DNA from: Saposhnikovia divaricata
Lineage: Eukaryota > Streptophyta > Magnoliopsida > Apiales > Apiaceae
Length of the DNA stretch: 64,000 nt
Assembly: GCA_036435485.1 (NCBI GenBank)
Contig: CM071598.1
Coordinates: forward strand, 110,399,148-110,463,147
Direction of reading: 5' to 3'
Part shown: one piece after another, positions 54,306-64,000 of the stretch
Position numbering within the stretch: position 1 is the stretch's first letter
How the letters are laid out: each line of letters opens with the position of its first letter
Position numbers and translations under genes: made by a program
The notes under the pieces: generated by a model
What the model was told of the DNA's origin: nothing
Database searches by the model: none
Seen by the model: only the letters and a program-made list of their open reading frames with translations

Positions 54306-57061
54306 AATCGGATTAAGTCTCCGCTATGCTCAACAGTAGGCTTAGCTCCCTCCTCTAGCAGAATTTTGTGCATGCAATAAGAAGGGCTGATTCCCTTGAT
54401 ATCTGCTATAGTCCAACCAATTGCTGACTTGAACTCCCTCAAAATTCGCAAAAGCTTTTCTTCCACACTGGCTGACAAGTTAGAGGCAATAATAACAGGT
54501 AATGTAGATGCATCCCCAAGAAAAACATACCTCAAATGTTCCGGAAGTGGTTTGAGTTCAAGTGTATGAGCTTCCTCAATAGATGGTTTCAGGCGCCCCT
54601 CCGAATTTTTAAGTTCTCCTAACCCAAGAGATTCAAAAGGCAAATCAAATCTCCTTTTCCAAGGGGCTGAATTTAGCTGCTGCAATTGCTCGGCTATTTC
54701 CTCGTCTTTAAAATCAGAGTCACCAACTAAAACTTTTTCCAAAGAATCTGACTTAAGTAACTGCTCCATTTCCATGGTAACTGCAGAATCAACCCAATCC
54801 ACCTTCAAACATTCTTCTTCATCTGAGGGAAGTTTCATTGCATTAAAAACATTGAAAGTGACATTCTGGTCTTGCACCCTCATGGTGAGCTCCCCTTTCT
54901 GCACATCAATCAAAGTCTTTCCCGTAGCCAAGAATGGTCTTCCCAAGATTATGGGAATCTTCTTATCTTCCTCGAAATCCAAGATAACAAAATCAGCAGG
55001 AAATATGAGTTTGTCAACTTTCACCAACACATCCTCCACTATGCCTCTAGGATATGTAACTGAACGATCAGCCAACTGCAAAGAGATGTTGGTAGGCTTT
55101 GGTTCCGGTAGACCAAGTTGCATATAGACTGACAAGGGCATGAGATTGATGCTAGCTCCCAAGTCACACAAGCACTTCGCAAAAGACAAATTACCAATAG
55201 TGCATGGAATAGTAAAGCTACCAGGATCCTTTAGTTTTGGAGGCAATTTCTGTTGCAGCACAGCACTGCATTCTTCCGTTAGAGCAACGGTCTCTAATTC
55301 CTCAAGCTTCAACTTACGAGAAAGAATCCCCTTCATGAACTTGGCATAGCTCGGCATCTGTTCAAGAGCTTCGGCAAAGGGAATGTTAATCTGCAACTTC
55401 TTGAACACCTCTAAGAACTTAGCAAACTTCTTGTCCAACTGCTGCTTCTGGAGTCTTCTAGGATAAGGAGGAGGAGGATAGATCTGAGTGTTCTTTGTAG
55501 ACTGCTCCACAGAATTTTTAACAGGTTCCTTGCTCTTCTTTACTTCATCACCTTGCTGATCAGCCATCAAATCAGGTTGAGTAATTTCGGGCACTGCAGA
55601 TTTTTCACCCTGCTGATTCTGAATATCTTCATCTTCTTCTACTGCTGATTTAGGGCCTGCTATAACTTTTCCTGATCTCAAAGTCACAGCCTTCACCTGT
55701 TCCTTGCTATCTCTCCTTCCTGGATTTGCTTCCGTATCACTAGGGAGAGTTCCTTGAGGCCTACTAAGTAAGGCACTTGCAATCTGTCCTATCTGAGTTT
55801 CCAAGAGTTTCTGACCAGCTTGTAGGTTCTTTAACGCTAACCACACATCATCTGATTTTTCATTAGAAGATTGCCCCGCCTGAGCCTGGGGCTGTTGCTG
55901 CTGAAATCCAGGAGGCTGATATGATTGCTTCGGAGCATACTGCTGCTGGTAACCTTGATTGAATGGCCTTGCTTGCTGACCCTGAAACTGCTGATAGGGC
56001 TGAGGTTGTTGAGCACCTTGGTTGTTACTCCAGCTGAAGTTAGGATGATTCCTGTTATTTGGATGATAGGTGGCTGGTACTGGTGCAGCAGGTCTCTGAA
56101 AATTACTTACGAACTGTGCTGATTCAGAAAAGATAGCACACTTATTTGTTTCATGTGCGCCCGCACATAGCTCACAAACACTAGCAACCTGCTGAACTCC
56201 ATAATTAGCAAGAGAATCCACCTTCATCGAAAGAGCCTTCAATTGAGCTGCAATAGCTGAAGCTGTGTCAACTTCAAGAACACCTGCTACCTTACCTTGA
56301 GAAAGCCTCTGTGTTGGATTCTGATATTCGTTAGCAGCCATCATCTCAATAAGATCATAAGCTTCCTCATAGCTCTTCGCCCACAGAGCTCCACCAGATG
56401 CTGCATCTAGCAAAGGCCTAGACTGTGCTCCCAACCCATTGTAGAAACCATTAATGACCATCCAATCAGGCATGCCATGATGAGGGCACCTTCGTAGCAT
56501 CTCCTTATAACGTTCCCAAGCCTCACACAAAGATTCGCCAGATTGCTATTGAAATTGAGTTAACTGGTTCCTTATTGCTGCAGTTTTCGCCATAGGGAAG
56601 AATTTAGTAAGAAACTTCTGAGCAAGATCATCCCATGTAGTAATGGAACCAGCTGGTAGAGAATGTAACCAGCCCTTAGCCTTATCCCTTAAGGAGAATG
56701 GGAAAAGCCTCAACTTGATAGCATCATCCGACACACCATTAAATTTGAAAGTGTCGCAGATCTCGATAAAGTCCCTGATGTGCATATTAGGATCCTCTGT
56801 CGAAGCCCCCCCAAACTGAACCGAATTCTGCACCATCTGAATTGTGCTCGGCTTGATCTCAAAGTTATTCGCTGCAATAGCTGGCCTGACAATACTAGAT
56901 TGTATGTCAGTAATCTTCGGCTGCGAATAGTCCTTCAAAGCCTTAACTGCTGTTGGTAAATCTGCCATCTCTACAGTAGTTTCAAGTTCCTCTTTCTGAT
57001 TATCTACTACAAGACCGTCTTCTGCCAGTTTTTCCTTACGAGCCTGCAAACGTGTTCGCAT
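54306..57061 (-). pseudogene. Athila gag and protease
   Basis: It starts MRTRLQARKEKLAEDGL. Gag fold: DPNMHIRDFIEICDTFKFNG, LRLFPFSLRDKAKGWLHSLP, DLAQKFLTKFFPMAKTAAIR. A TAG follows (about 56543, CAG expected) and the frame resumes with QSGESLCEAWERYKEMLRRC. A C-H-C cluster CELCAGAHETNKC and a Gln/Pro-rich stretch (QQPQPYQQFQGQQ) precede protease, whose site is CLCDLGASINLMPLSVYMQ, with IILGRPFLATGKTLIDVQKG downstream. It ends shortly after AKPTVEH, where a frameshift separates RT. 171 + 742 codons. Confidence 0.94.
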
Positions 57062-57175
57062 ACACGTTCAAGTACCTGAAAACACCACGAAACAAACAAC
57101 TAAGTAAGAAATCCGAGTCAGTGAACGCTAACGACCACTGATGACAAGCACATAAACTAAACAAAACACCGATGA

Positions 57176-57193
57176 TCCCCGACAGCGGCACCA
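57176..57193 (-). promoter_or_regulatory. Athila primer binding site (tRNA-Asp type)
   Basis: The - strand TGGTGCCGCTGTCGGGGA, 6 nt inside the LTR. It differs by a few C/T changes from the tRNA-Asp site used by Athila elements. Confidence 0.8.
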
Positions 57194-57199
57194 AAAACT

Positions 57200-58664
57200 T
57201 GTTAGCACAAAATTACGCAAGCGCACGTAGTCACAAGTAATATAATTAAGGTTCGTTCCACAGAGATCTGGTTAAGTTCAATCAGTAAATATGCCTATGC
57301 AACAATGTTTAGTTTTAATCCACTGCTAAGACAATTAACAAGAATGAGGTTTTAATTTTCTAAATTAACTCGGAAGCAAATTATTAAACTAAGAATAATT
57401 AACTAATGAGAATTTAATATGAATTACTTATATGAGATAAAACATGGAATCCTAATTTCATTATCTACTTCACTTAGAGTCGCAGCCTTTAATCAATACA
57501 TGTGATGGGGATGATATCTGATCGGATAACACGAAACAAGTAAAAGCTACCTCTCGGTATACTAATACCAAACTACGCATGCATCCACAAAAGAGATAGA
57601 AGATGGGTAGACACCAATTATGTTTAGACCCTATATCTCTATAGAATTTGAAAACATAAAGGTTTAAGCACAAGTTATCCACTTAGATCACATAGGGTAG
57701 CATAATATCTCTATTTACGCCACAAATCATGATGTTAAAACATCAACCTATCCTATGCTAGCATGGCAAGTTCTAAATCTCAAGATCCACTCTCGTTTAG
57801 CAAGAGATTAACAAATTAGATGTTCGCGACGCATCTAAATACATGAAACACAACCATACAAGGATATCAAGAATTCACCACACATAAATCTTTAAAGCAT
57901 ATAAACTACTAAGCTACATAGATAAATCCATTAGGATCCCATGACAACGATTAGTTCATAATTGAACCGTTCGTCACCATGGGATTAATTGAAAGCATGA
58001 TATTAAACAAGATATAAAATAAAGAAGTGATAAAATTAATAAAAACAAGAGTTGAGAAAACAAATCTATTATCCAAAGTATACAAAAGTTGAAGTAGATC
58101 TAGATCTTGCTTGTCACCGAGCTTGAATCCTTCTCCACTCTTCTCTCTTGCAATTCTACGTTACAATAATAATAATCTCCTACAAATTACAAGGTATGAT
58201 GTGTTTATATAGGCACTACAAGTCTTGCCCAGCAAGAAAATACAAAACAGAATTATAATAGAATTTCTGCAAGATACGTTTCCTAATTTGATTATGTTTT
58301 GTAAGGAAAATTCGTGGCTGACTTTTCTTCAGATTTTCTGGAACGTTCCCCACGTAATTGGACCTCTGGACTATCTTAGAATGATAGGAAATCTCGTTAT
58401 CTTCGCGTGGACTGCTTATGGGCCTAAAACGGACTTCTAGAACTCAAGATATGGCCAAAACAGTGTAAACTGTGCAACCCTTCTCGAAAATCCGAATTTT
58501 AATCAATTAATTCCCAAAAAATTATAAAAGCATCCACCTTAGTCAACATTCTCGTAATCCTGCACAACTAAGCAAAACACATCAAATCTACAACAACTTG
58601 AGCCCAAGACAATCAATTTAAGCCGAAATTAAGCGATCCAAGTGGATATAAAATCCACTTATCA
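57200..58664 (-). repeat. Athila 5' LTR
   Basis: The partner of 46800-48264 with equal length and about seven substitutions. It is followed outward by the duplicated ccctc and Tat integrase sequence. Confidence 0.97.
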
Positions 58665-59211
58665 CCCTCTTCTTCAGTCCATCAAGGATAATTCGATTAG
58701 CTACCTCAGCTTACCCATTGGCTTGTGGATGAGCCACTGAGGTAAAACGAAGCTCAATTGCATTCTCCTCACAATACTTCTTGAACTCTTCATTATTGAA
58801 CTGTGTCCCATTGTTTGTCACCAAAATTCGTGGGATTCCATACCTGCAAATTATATTCTCCCAAAAGAACTGGGCAACTTGTTTGGTGGTTATCTTGGCT
58901 AGAGGTTTAGCCTCAATCCACTTAGTAAAGTAATCAATGGCCACTATCAGAAACTTCCTTTGTGCTGAAGCTACGGGGAAGGGACCAAGTATATCCATTC
59001 CCCACATCGCGAATGGAATAGGGGAGCTAACCGATGTTAACATCTCAGGCGGCTGCCTTACTATCGGAGCGTGCTTCTGGCATCGATCGCACCGCTTGAC
59101 ATAGCTCTGTGCATCGGCTAACATCTCTGGCCAGTAGAATCCCAAACGAGTTATTTTGTGAGCTAGGGCTCTGCCCCCCAAGTGCTGCCCACAAATACAT
59201 TCATGAACTTC
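58665..59211 (-). pseudogene. Tat integrase N-terminal half
   Basis: In frame with pol (TAA at about 59209 where CAA is expected). Zinc part and core: RLGFYWPEMLADAQSYVKRC, CQKHAPIVRQPPE, MWGMDILGPFPVAS, KWIEAKPLAKITTKQ, RYGIPRILVTNNGTQFNNEE, SVAHPQANG, TAA (CAA expected), then AEVANRIILDGLKKRV, cut by Athila. The second catalytic Asp is Asn here (NNGTQF instead of DNGTQF), a G-to-A change that alone would kill the enzyme. Confidence 0.93.
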
Positions 59212-62037
59212 TTACAAAGCTTCCCTTGCCTCTTGGGGCCTCAAACATTTCAAGTACGGGATAACGAAAGACCTTTTGTAAAGGACGCCCTCAATCAAGG
59301 CATATCTCAATGCTTTCACTGACAGCTTTCGTGCCTCCAAGGCATTGTCAGGGAGCCATCCGGTTTCGAGGTGAGCTTTGATAGGATCTATCCAACAGCT
59401 TCCCACATCAATTGGTGCCACTAATTTCGAGTCGATAGTCGGGGCCTTCAAGACCTGGAAGTAAACACTCCCTGCATAGTTTTCTATCTCGGAAGAAGCG
59501 AACTTAGATAGGGCATCGGCCTTAATGTTCTCTTCTCTCGGAATGTGTTCTACATAGCACTCGTCAAACTGAGTCATGACAGCTTTCACAACTCGCAGAT
59601 ACTTTGCCATAGTTTCATCCTTGGCCTCAAATTCACCATTTACTTGAGAGACTACTAATCTTGAATCTCCACAAACTTTGAGATTCTTGACTCTCATGAT
59701 TATGGCTGTTCGAGGCTTATACGTGATATCAAATTCTCCAAGTTCGATCGCCCACTTGATTAGCCTTCCACTAGCCTTCGGGCTATGCAATATGTTTCTC
59801 AACTGTTGGTCTGTCAGGACTTCAATCTTATGTGCCTGGAAGTACGGGCGTAACTTCCTCGAGGCTGTTATCAAAGCCAAGGCGAACTTCTCAATGGGAG
59901 AGTAATTCAACTCAGCCCCATGCAACACCTTGCTCACATAATAAATAGGTTTCTGGACCTTCTTCTCTTCTCGAATGAGAACGGCGCTCAACGCTTGCTC
60001 AGATACCGCCAGGTATAGATGAAGAGTCTCCTCGGGACTAGGTTTGGCCAGCAACGGGGCTTCAACCATGTACTTCTTTAGTTGTTCAAAGGCCTCTTGG
60101 CTCTCAGGGGTCCACTCAAAATTTTTCACCTTCTTCAATGCTTGAAAGAAAGGCAAGCATTTATCACCAGACTTGGAGATGAATCTTCCTAAAGCCGCTA
60201 CCCGACCTGTCAACTTCTGCACATCTCTTATAGAGCGTGGCGGTTCCATGTCTAAGATCGCCTTGATCTTGTCAGGGTTGGCCTCTATGCCTCTCTTTGA
60301 AACCATCAGACCCAAAAATTTGCCCGATCCAACGCAAAAGGCACACTTGGCTGGATTCAACATCATTTTGTGGTGCCTCAGCACTTCGAATGCCTCTCTG
60401 AGGTGCTTAATGTGATCTGCCTTGAACAGGCTCTTGACTAGCATGTCATCAACATAGACCTCCATGGTTTTTCCAATCAGATGGGCGAATATCTTATTCA
60501 CCAATCGTTGGTAAGTAGCTCCTGCATTTTTTAGACCGAAAGCCATAACAAGATAGCAGAAAACACCAAAGTCAGTTATGAAAGATACCTTAGGGACGTC
60601 ATCCTTGTGCATCTTAATCTGATTGTAGCCGCTGAACCCATCCATGTAGCTCAGCATCTCATGTCCAGCTGTAGCATCTATTAACATATCTATCCTTGGT
60701 AAGGGGAAGCAATCCTTAGGGCATGCGTCATTCAAGTCGGTGAAGTCTATACACATCCTCCACTTCCCGTTGGCTTTCTTGACCATCACAGGGTTAGCCA
60801 ACCATTCTGGAAACTGAATCTCTTCAATAAACCCAGCTTCTAAGAGCTTTTCCACTTCTTGCTTTATGGCCTCTTGCCTTTCAGGTACAAAGTTCCTCTT
60901 CTTCTCCTGTATTATCTTCCGATTAGGATCGACATTCAATCTGTGAGTTATGAGTTGGGGATCAATCCCTGACATATCAGCTGTTGTCCAGGCAAACACA
61001 TCACTATTTTCTTGCAAGAATGCTATCAACTTGCCCTTCAGGGGTTCCTTCAAAGAGGCTCCTATATAAGTCACCTTTTCAGGGTCGCCTAGCTCTAGAG
61101 GAATAGGTATTAAGTCCTCTGCTGGCTTTCCTCGGTGTTCATCATCACCACGGACATCCATGTCTTCGATCGGAAGTACCTGCCCCCCGATTCCATCAGC
61201 CCTTAACGCGGATACATAACAACTTCTTGCCATCTTCTGATCACCCTTTTGTTCTCCAACGCCATTCCTGGTTGGAAACTTAATTTTCATGTGATATGTG
61301 GAGGCCACAGCCTTGAATGCATGAAGTCCAGTCCTTCCTAGGATCGCGTTATAAGTCGAGGATGCCTTGATTACAAGGAAATTCAGCATCTGAGTAGCCT
61401 CTTTAGGTTCCTGTCCAATTGTCATGGGTAACTGAATAGTCCCTTCAACCTTGGACTCAACTCCATTAAATCCGTAGATCGGCATGTTGGTAGGGGTCTG
61501 AGAATCGGTGTACCCCATTTTCACAAACGCATCGTGAAACAAGATATCAACAGAAGCTCCATTGCCTATTAAGACTCGTTTCACCTCCGAGTTTCCAATC
61601 ACAGGAGTTATGACCAACAGGTCGTCATGGGGGAACTTTACCCCTTCGAGGTCTGAATCATCAAACCCAATAACTATTTCAGTCCTAGCACGTTTTGGGG
61701 CTTCTCCCACGATGTGCATTACTTCTCTGGCATACGCTTTTCGAGAGTTTCGAGTCGTGCCGGCCGCTGTCGGGCCTCCCCAAATCATATTAACAACTGG
61801 CCCTCGGGGCGGTGGGTTACGATCACGATCACGATCGTTATCTCTTCTGTCATAGTCCCTTCTTTGGGTTCCACGATCATCATTCTTTGTGAACTTGCTT
61901 AGCTTTCCTTTTCGGATCAAGAACTCAATCTCATCTTTGAACTGTCTACAATCATCTGTATCATGACCCACATCACGGTGGTACCTACAGTATTGATCCT
62001 TGTTTCTCTTCGTGGGATCACCCCTAAGTGGCTTCGG
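59212..62037 (-). pseudogene. Tat gag end, protease, reverse transcriptase, RNase H
   Basis: One open frame. The gag end has CRYHRDVGHDTDDC (zinc motif). Protease: RVLIGNGASVDILFHDAF, where the catalytic Asp is Gly. RT: EAGFIEEIQFPEWLANPVMV, LSYMDGFSGYNQIKMH, VMAFGLKNAGATYQRLVN, active site YVDDMLVKS. RNase H: LYLAVSEQALSAVLIRE, PIEKFALALITASRKLRPYF, LTDQQLRNILHSPKASGRL, ELGEFDITYKPRTAI. The next residues, MRVKNLKVCGDSRLVVSQVN and ENIKADALSKFASSE, are the C-terminal half of a second RNase H. Its first half (about 100 residues) is missing by in-frame deletion. Confidence 0.93.
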
Positions 62038-62040
62038 CCA

Positions 62041-62583
62041 TCAGAAGTCTTTATCCTTCTCAATATCTAGCAAGATCTGACTCCTAGGAGCGTTCAGTCT
62101 TGCATAATCAGAAAACCTCGGTCCCAAACCCTTCTTTGGTGGTGACTCGAAATCCTTGTTAGTCCGGGGATACTTGTCCCTAGCATCGTACTCTCGATCT
62201 CGGATCTGTAAGGCATGACCGCTCGGTCCAGGTTCCCTGTGTTGAGGGGGATAATTAGGCAGCCCATACATCGGGTTGGTATTCAAAGGGAGATCCGTAG
62301 TGTGCATCTGTACCCCCGGGGGTAGCGTACGATCAATGCTATCAAGAGGAGAAACCACCATCTGAAGAGGGTTAGTTTCTTGGTTTTGAGGGATATTCAC
62401 AGGTAAAGTTCCCTCAACATGGGGAGTCGTCCCTGAGGGTTGAGAGGTTAGAGGTTGAATGACCGTCCCTGTTGATGGGGGTAATTGTCCTTTTTCAACG
62501 GTGATGAGCGGATCAGAGGTTGCAGGTGGAGCAGAGCTAAGGGGTATGGCCTCAGTCGATGTTGTTCTTCGTGTTTGAACCAT
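62041..62583 (-). pseudogene. Tat gag N-terminal part, central gag domain deleted
   Basis: Starts MVQTRRTTSTEAIPLSSAPP, 33 nt after the 5' LTR. The 180 codons are Pro/Thr-rich, then RFSDYARLNAPRSQILLDIE, then TGA (CGA expected) and WPKPLRGDPTKRNKDQYC. In intact Tat elements a retrotransposon-gag domain of a few hundred residues separates these parts. It is absent here, which implies an in-frame internal deletion. Confidence 0.85.
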
Positions 62584-62594
62584 GGTTGATGTTG

Positions 62595-62614
62595 TCGTCC
62601 CACAGACGACGCCA
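62595..62614 (-). promoter_or_regulatory. Tat element primer binding site
   Basis: The - strand TGGCGTCGTCTGTGGGAC lies 2 nt inside the 5' LTR. It is the kind of site assigned to tRNA-Arg in Ogre/Tat elements. The tRNA match was not checked. Confidence 0.8.
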
Positions 62615-62616
62615 AA

Positions 62617-63105
62617 TGTTGTGGAATAAAAACTAGGTTACGATTTGTAATTAATGCTAGGGTGGTTGAGCTTCGAGCTTTAATGGCTGTTCTTGTGTTC
62701 GTGGCTGAATCTACCTTCACAAGGTACCTACGTACTTTGATGAATATCAAAGATCAAGCCAAAAACGTAGTTCTGAGATGAGGGGTCTGGCCCTTTAAAT
62801 AGGCTGCAGGAGCCTTAGAATTATGGTAGGAGTCAGAGACTTGGTGGACAAGTCTTTGAGGAAGGTTCTAGATCTATTCCTTGTAGGAATCAGTTTCCAT
62901 ATTGAATTGGATGCCTTGGTGGCTAAGTCTGGCGGAAATAATAACCTTATCCAACTCTTATTGCTGAGCTGTTTATTTCCCCCAATATTAATTACGAAAT
63001 TAATATTATAATTGGGGTTTTGGGTCCATCTGGTGGGCCCCACGTTTGGACCATTCTTGGTCTAATTAATGCCACATTAAATGTGTCTTTAAGGCTTATT
63101 TTCAG
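62617..63105 (-). repeat. Tat element 5' LTR
   Basis: The partner of 40356-41775. Its outer end is degraded: where the 3' LTR reads GACCATATCA, this copy runs from CAGCC into (TA)n, so the terminal 5-10 bp and the target duplication are lost. Confidence 0.88.
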
Positions 63106-63142
<37 letters not shown>

Positions 63143-63745
63143 ATATGAGTTATAAGATGAAAATTATTAAAAAAAAACATCCGTGCATCACACGAGTTAT
63201 AAATGATATAGTTAAAAATTACATAAAATCTGGAAAACACTTATAATATAAAAAATTTGTATAAAAATTGAAAAAGATGTACATGATTAGATAAATTTCA
63301 CTCTTTCTACTAAATAAAAGTTAAAAAAGCTACTTTTATATAATATTTTTATATATACAAATGTATTAGAAAGTAATAATTAAAATACATAATTAGAATA
63401 ATATTTATATTCATGATATTTATAAAATTCAAAAAATATTTTAATTATTAAAACATATATACAACTTAAAATTTTAACGAAATATAATTTAACGAAATAT
63501 AATTAAACAGTTTACAAGCAACCGTGCATCGCAGCTAACATAAATAAAAAAAATAGTTTCATCCCTAGAATCATATTACCTTATAATTCTATGTTATTTT
63601 TGAAGAAAATAATAAAATTGAAATCCTATTATAATTATAATACAATTTTTTTTATCATATTTAGAATCAAAAAATAATACGATCAATTCTCCAAATTTTT
63701 TTTCAAAGAACACCCCTTTAACGGTACCACTTTTGGTTCGCACCA
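63106..63745. other. AT-rich DNA between two Tat-family LTRs
   Basis: Begins with (TA)n (63106-63138). No gene. CCGTGCATCACACGAG (63181) and ACCGTGCATCGCAGC (63522) are related short motifs of the type seen near old DNA transposons. Their meaning is unclear. Confidence 0.6.
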
Positions 63746-64000
63746 TGTTGTGGATCAAAAACTAGGTTACGATTTGTAATTAATGCGAGGGTGGTTGAGC
63801 TTCGAGCTTTTATGGCTGTTTCTGCGTTCGAGACTTTAATCGGTCCTCACAGAGTGCCTACGTATCTCGTATTGAGAATCAAGCCAACGTAGTTCTGAGA
63901 ATGAGGGGTCAGGCCCTTTATATAGGCTGAGAAGCCTTAGAATTATGGTAGGATTCGGAGACTTGGTGGGCAAGTCTTTGGGGAAGGTTCTAAATCTATT
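63746..64000 (-). repeat. partial LTR of a second Tat-family element
   Basis: TGTTGTGGATCAAAAACTAG followed by 250 bp clearly homologous to the LTRs at 40356 and 62617 but more diverged (for example GCGTTCGAGACTTTAATCGG versus GTGTTCGTGGCTGAATCTAC). The orientation is the same. Because the DNA to its left is not element-like, this is probably the outer end of a 3' LTR whose element extends past the window. Confidence 0.85.

Larger units (their letters stand above)
46800..58664 (-). mobile_element. Athila-type Ty3/gypsy element nested in the Tat integrase
   Basis: 11.9 kb, with LTRs 46800-48264 and 57200-58664 (both 1465 bp) and a perfect 5-bp target duplication ccctc (46795-46799, 58665-58669). 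The - strand order is tRNA-Asp-type primer site, gag, protease, RT, RNase H, integrase, extra ORF, 3' non-coding, polypurine tract, LTR. The protease DLGASINLMP and MDDFSVFG RT are Athila signatures. I count about seven substitutions between LTRs (about 0.5%), so it is young. It nevertheless carries several stops and one frameshift. Confidence 0.95.
40356..63105 (-). mobile_element. Tat-lineage Ty3/gypsy element with nested insertions
   Basis: LTRs at 40356-41775 (with a hAT insert) and 62617 to about 63105. The - strand order is primer binding site, gag, protease, RT, RNase H, second ('archaeal-type') RNase H remnant, integrase, then a long 3' region carrying an antisense gene and tandem repeats, a polypurine tract and the 3' LTR. 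The double RNase H, the tRNA-Arg-type site and the antisense gene are Tat/Ogre-Retand features. Athila (46800-58664) splits its integrase. Flanking sequence is (TA)n on both sides. The polyprotein is one frame broken only by point stops and in-frame deletions. Confidence 0.9.

Overview
This is eukaryotic, almost certainly eudicot plant, nuclear DNA. It is AT-rich, intron-bearing and dominated by nested retrotransposons. I recognise one complete host gene, a three-exon BLOC-1 subunit 1 (BLOS1) homologue on the + strand at 26991-28506. There are also relics of host exons: a cystathionine beta-lyase exon at 19863-19980 and two unidentified exons at 418-573 and 961-1192, all on the - strand.

Layout. 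1-1302: host flank with the two unidentified exon relics. 1303-19793: a Sirevirus-like Ty1/copia element on the - strand with extremely long LTRs (about 3.4 kb), gag, a coiled-coil/zinc-knuckle region, protease, integrase, RT/RNase H, and an extra sense ORF before the 3' LTR. 19794-21632: host flank with the beta-lyase exon. 21633-26030: a short-LTR chromovirus (Ty3/gypsy, + strand) that has lost its RT/RNase H. 26031-31394: host DNA with a SINE, the BLOS1 gene and an AT-rich repeat. 31395-38852: an L1-type LINE (- strand) with both ORFs open, sitting in (TA)n between units of that AT-rich repeat. 39948-40316: a MITE with a 37-bp perfect hairpin. 40356 to about 63105: a Tat-lineage Ty3/gypsy element (- strand). 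A hAT-like element (40540-41463) lies in its 3' LTR and an Athila element (46800-58664) is nested in its integrase. 63746-64000: the end of another LTR of the Tat family.

All three large LTR elements carry a gene beyond gag-pol. The Sirevirus has a 497-codon sense ORF, and the Athila element has a sense ORF interrupted by one stop. These two look distantly alike and resemble the 'putative plant transposon protein' family. The Tat element has an antisense, three-exon gene with its own TATA box, of the 'putative gypsy type transposon' (Transposase_28) family. The Tat 3' region also holds an 81/91-bp tandem array with a 172-bp higher-order period.

Most coding breaks in the LTR elements are single C-to-T or G-to-A changes (CAA/CAG/CGA/TGG to stop), as expected for methylated, silenced repeats. 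The LINE is the exception and could be recently active. All family assignments rest on motif recognition by eye; no database search was run.
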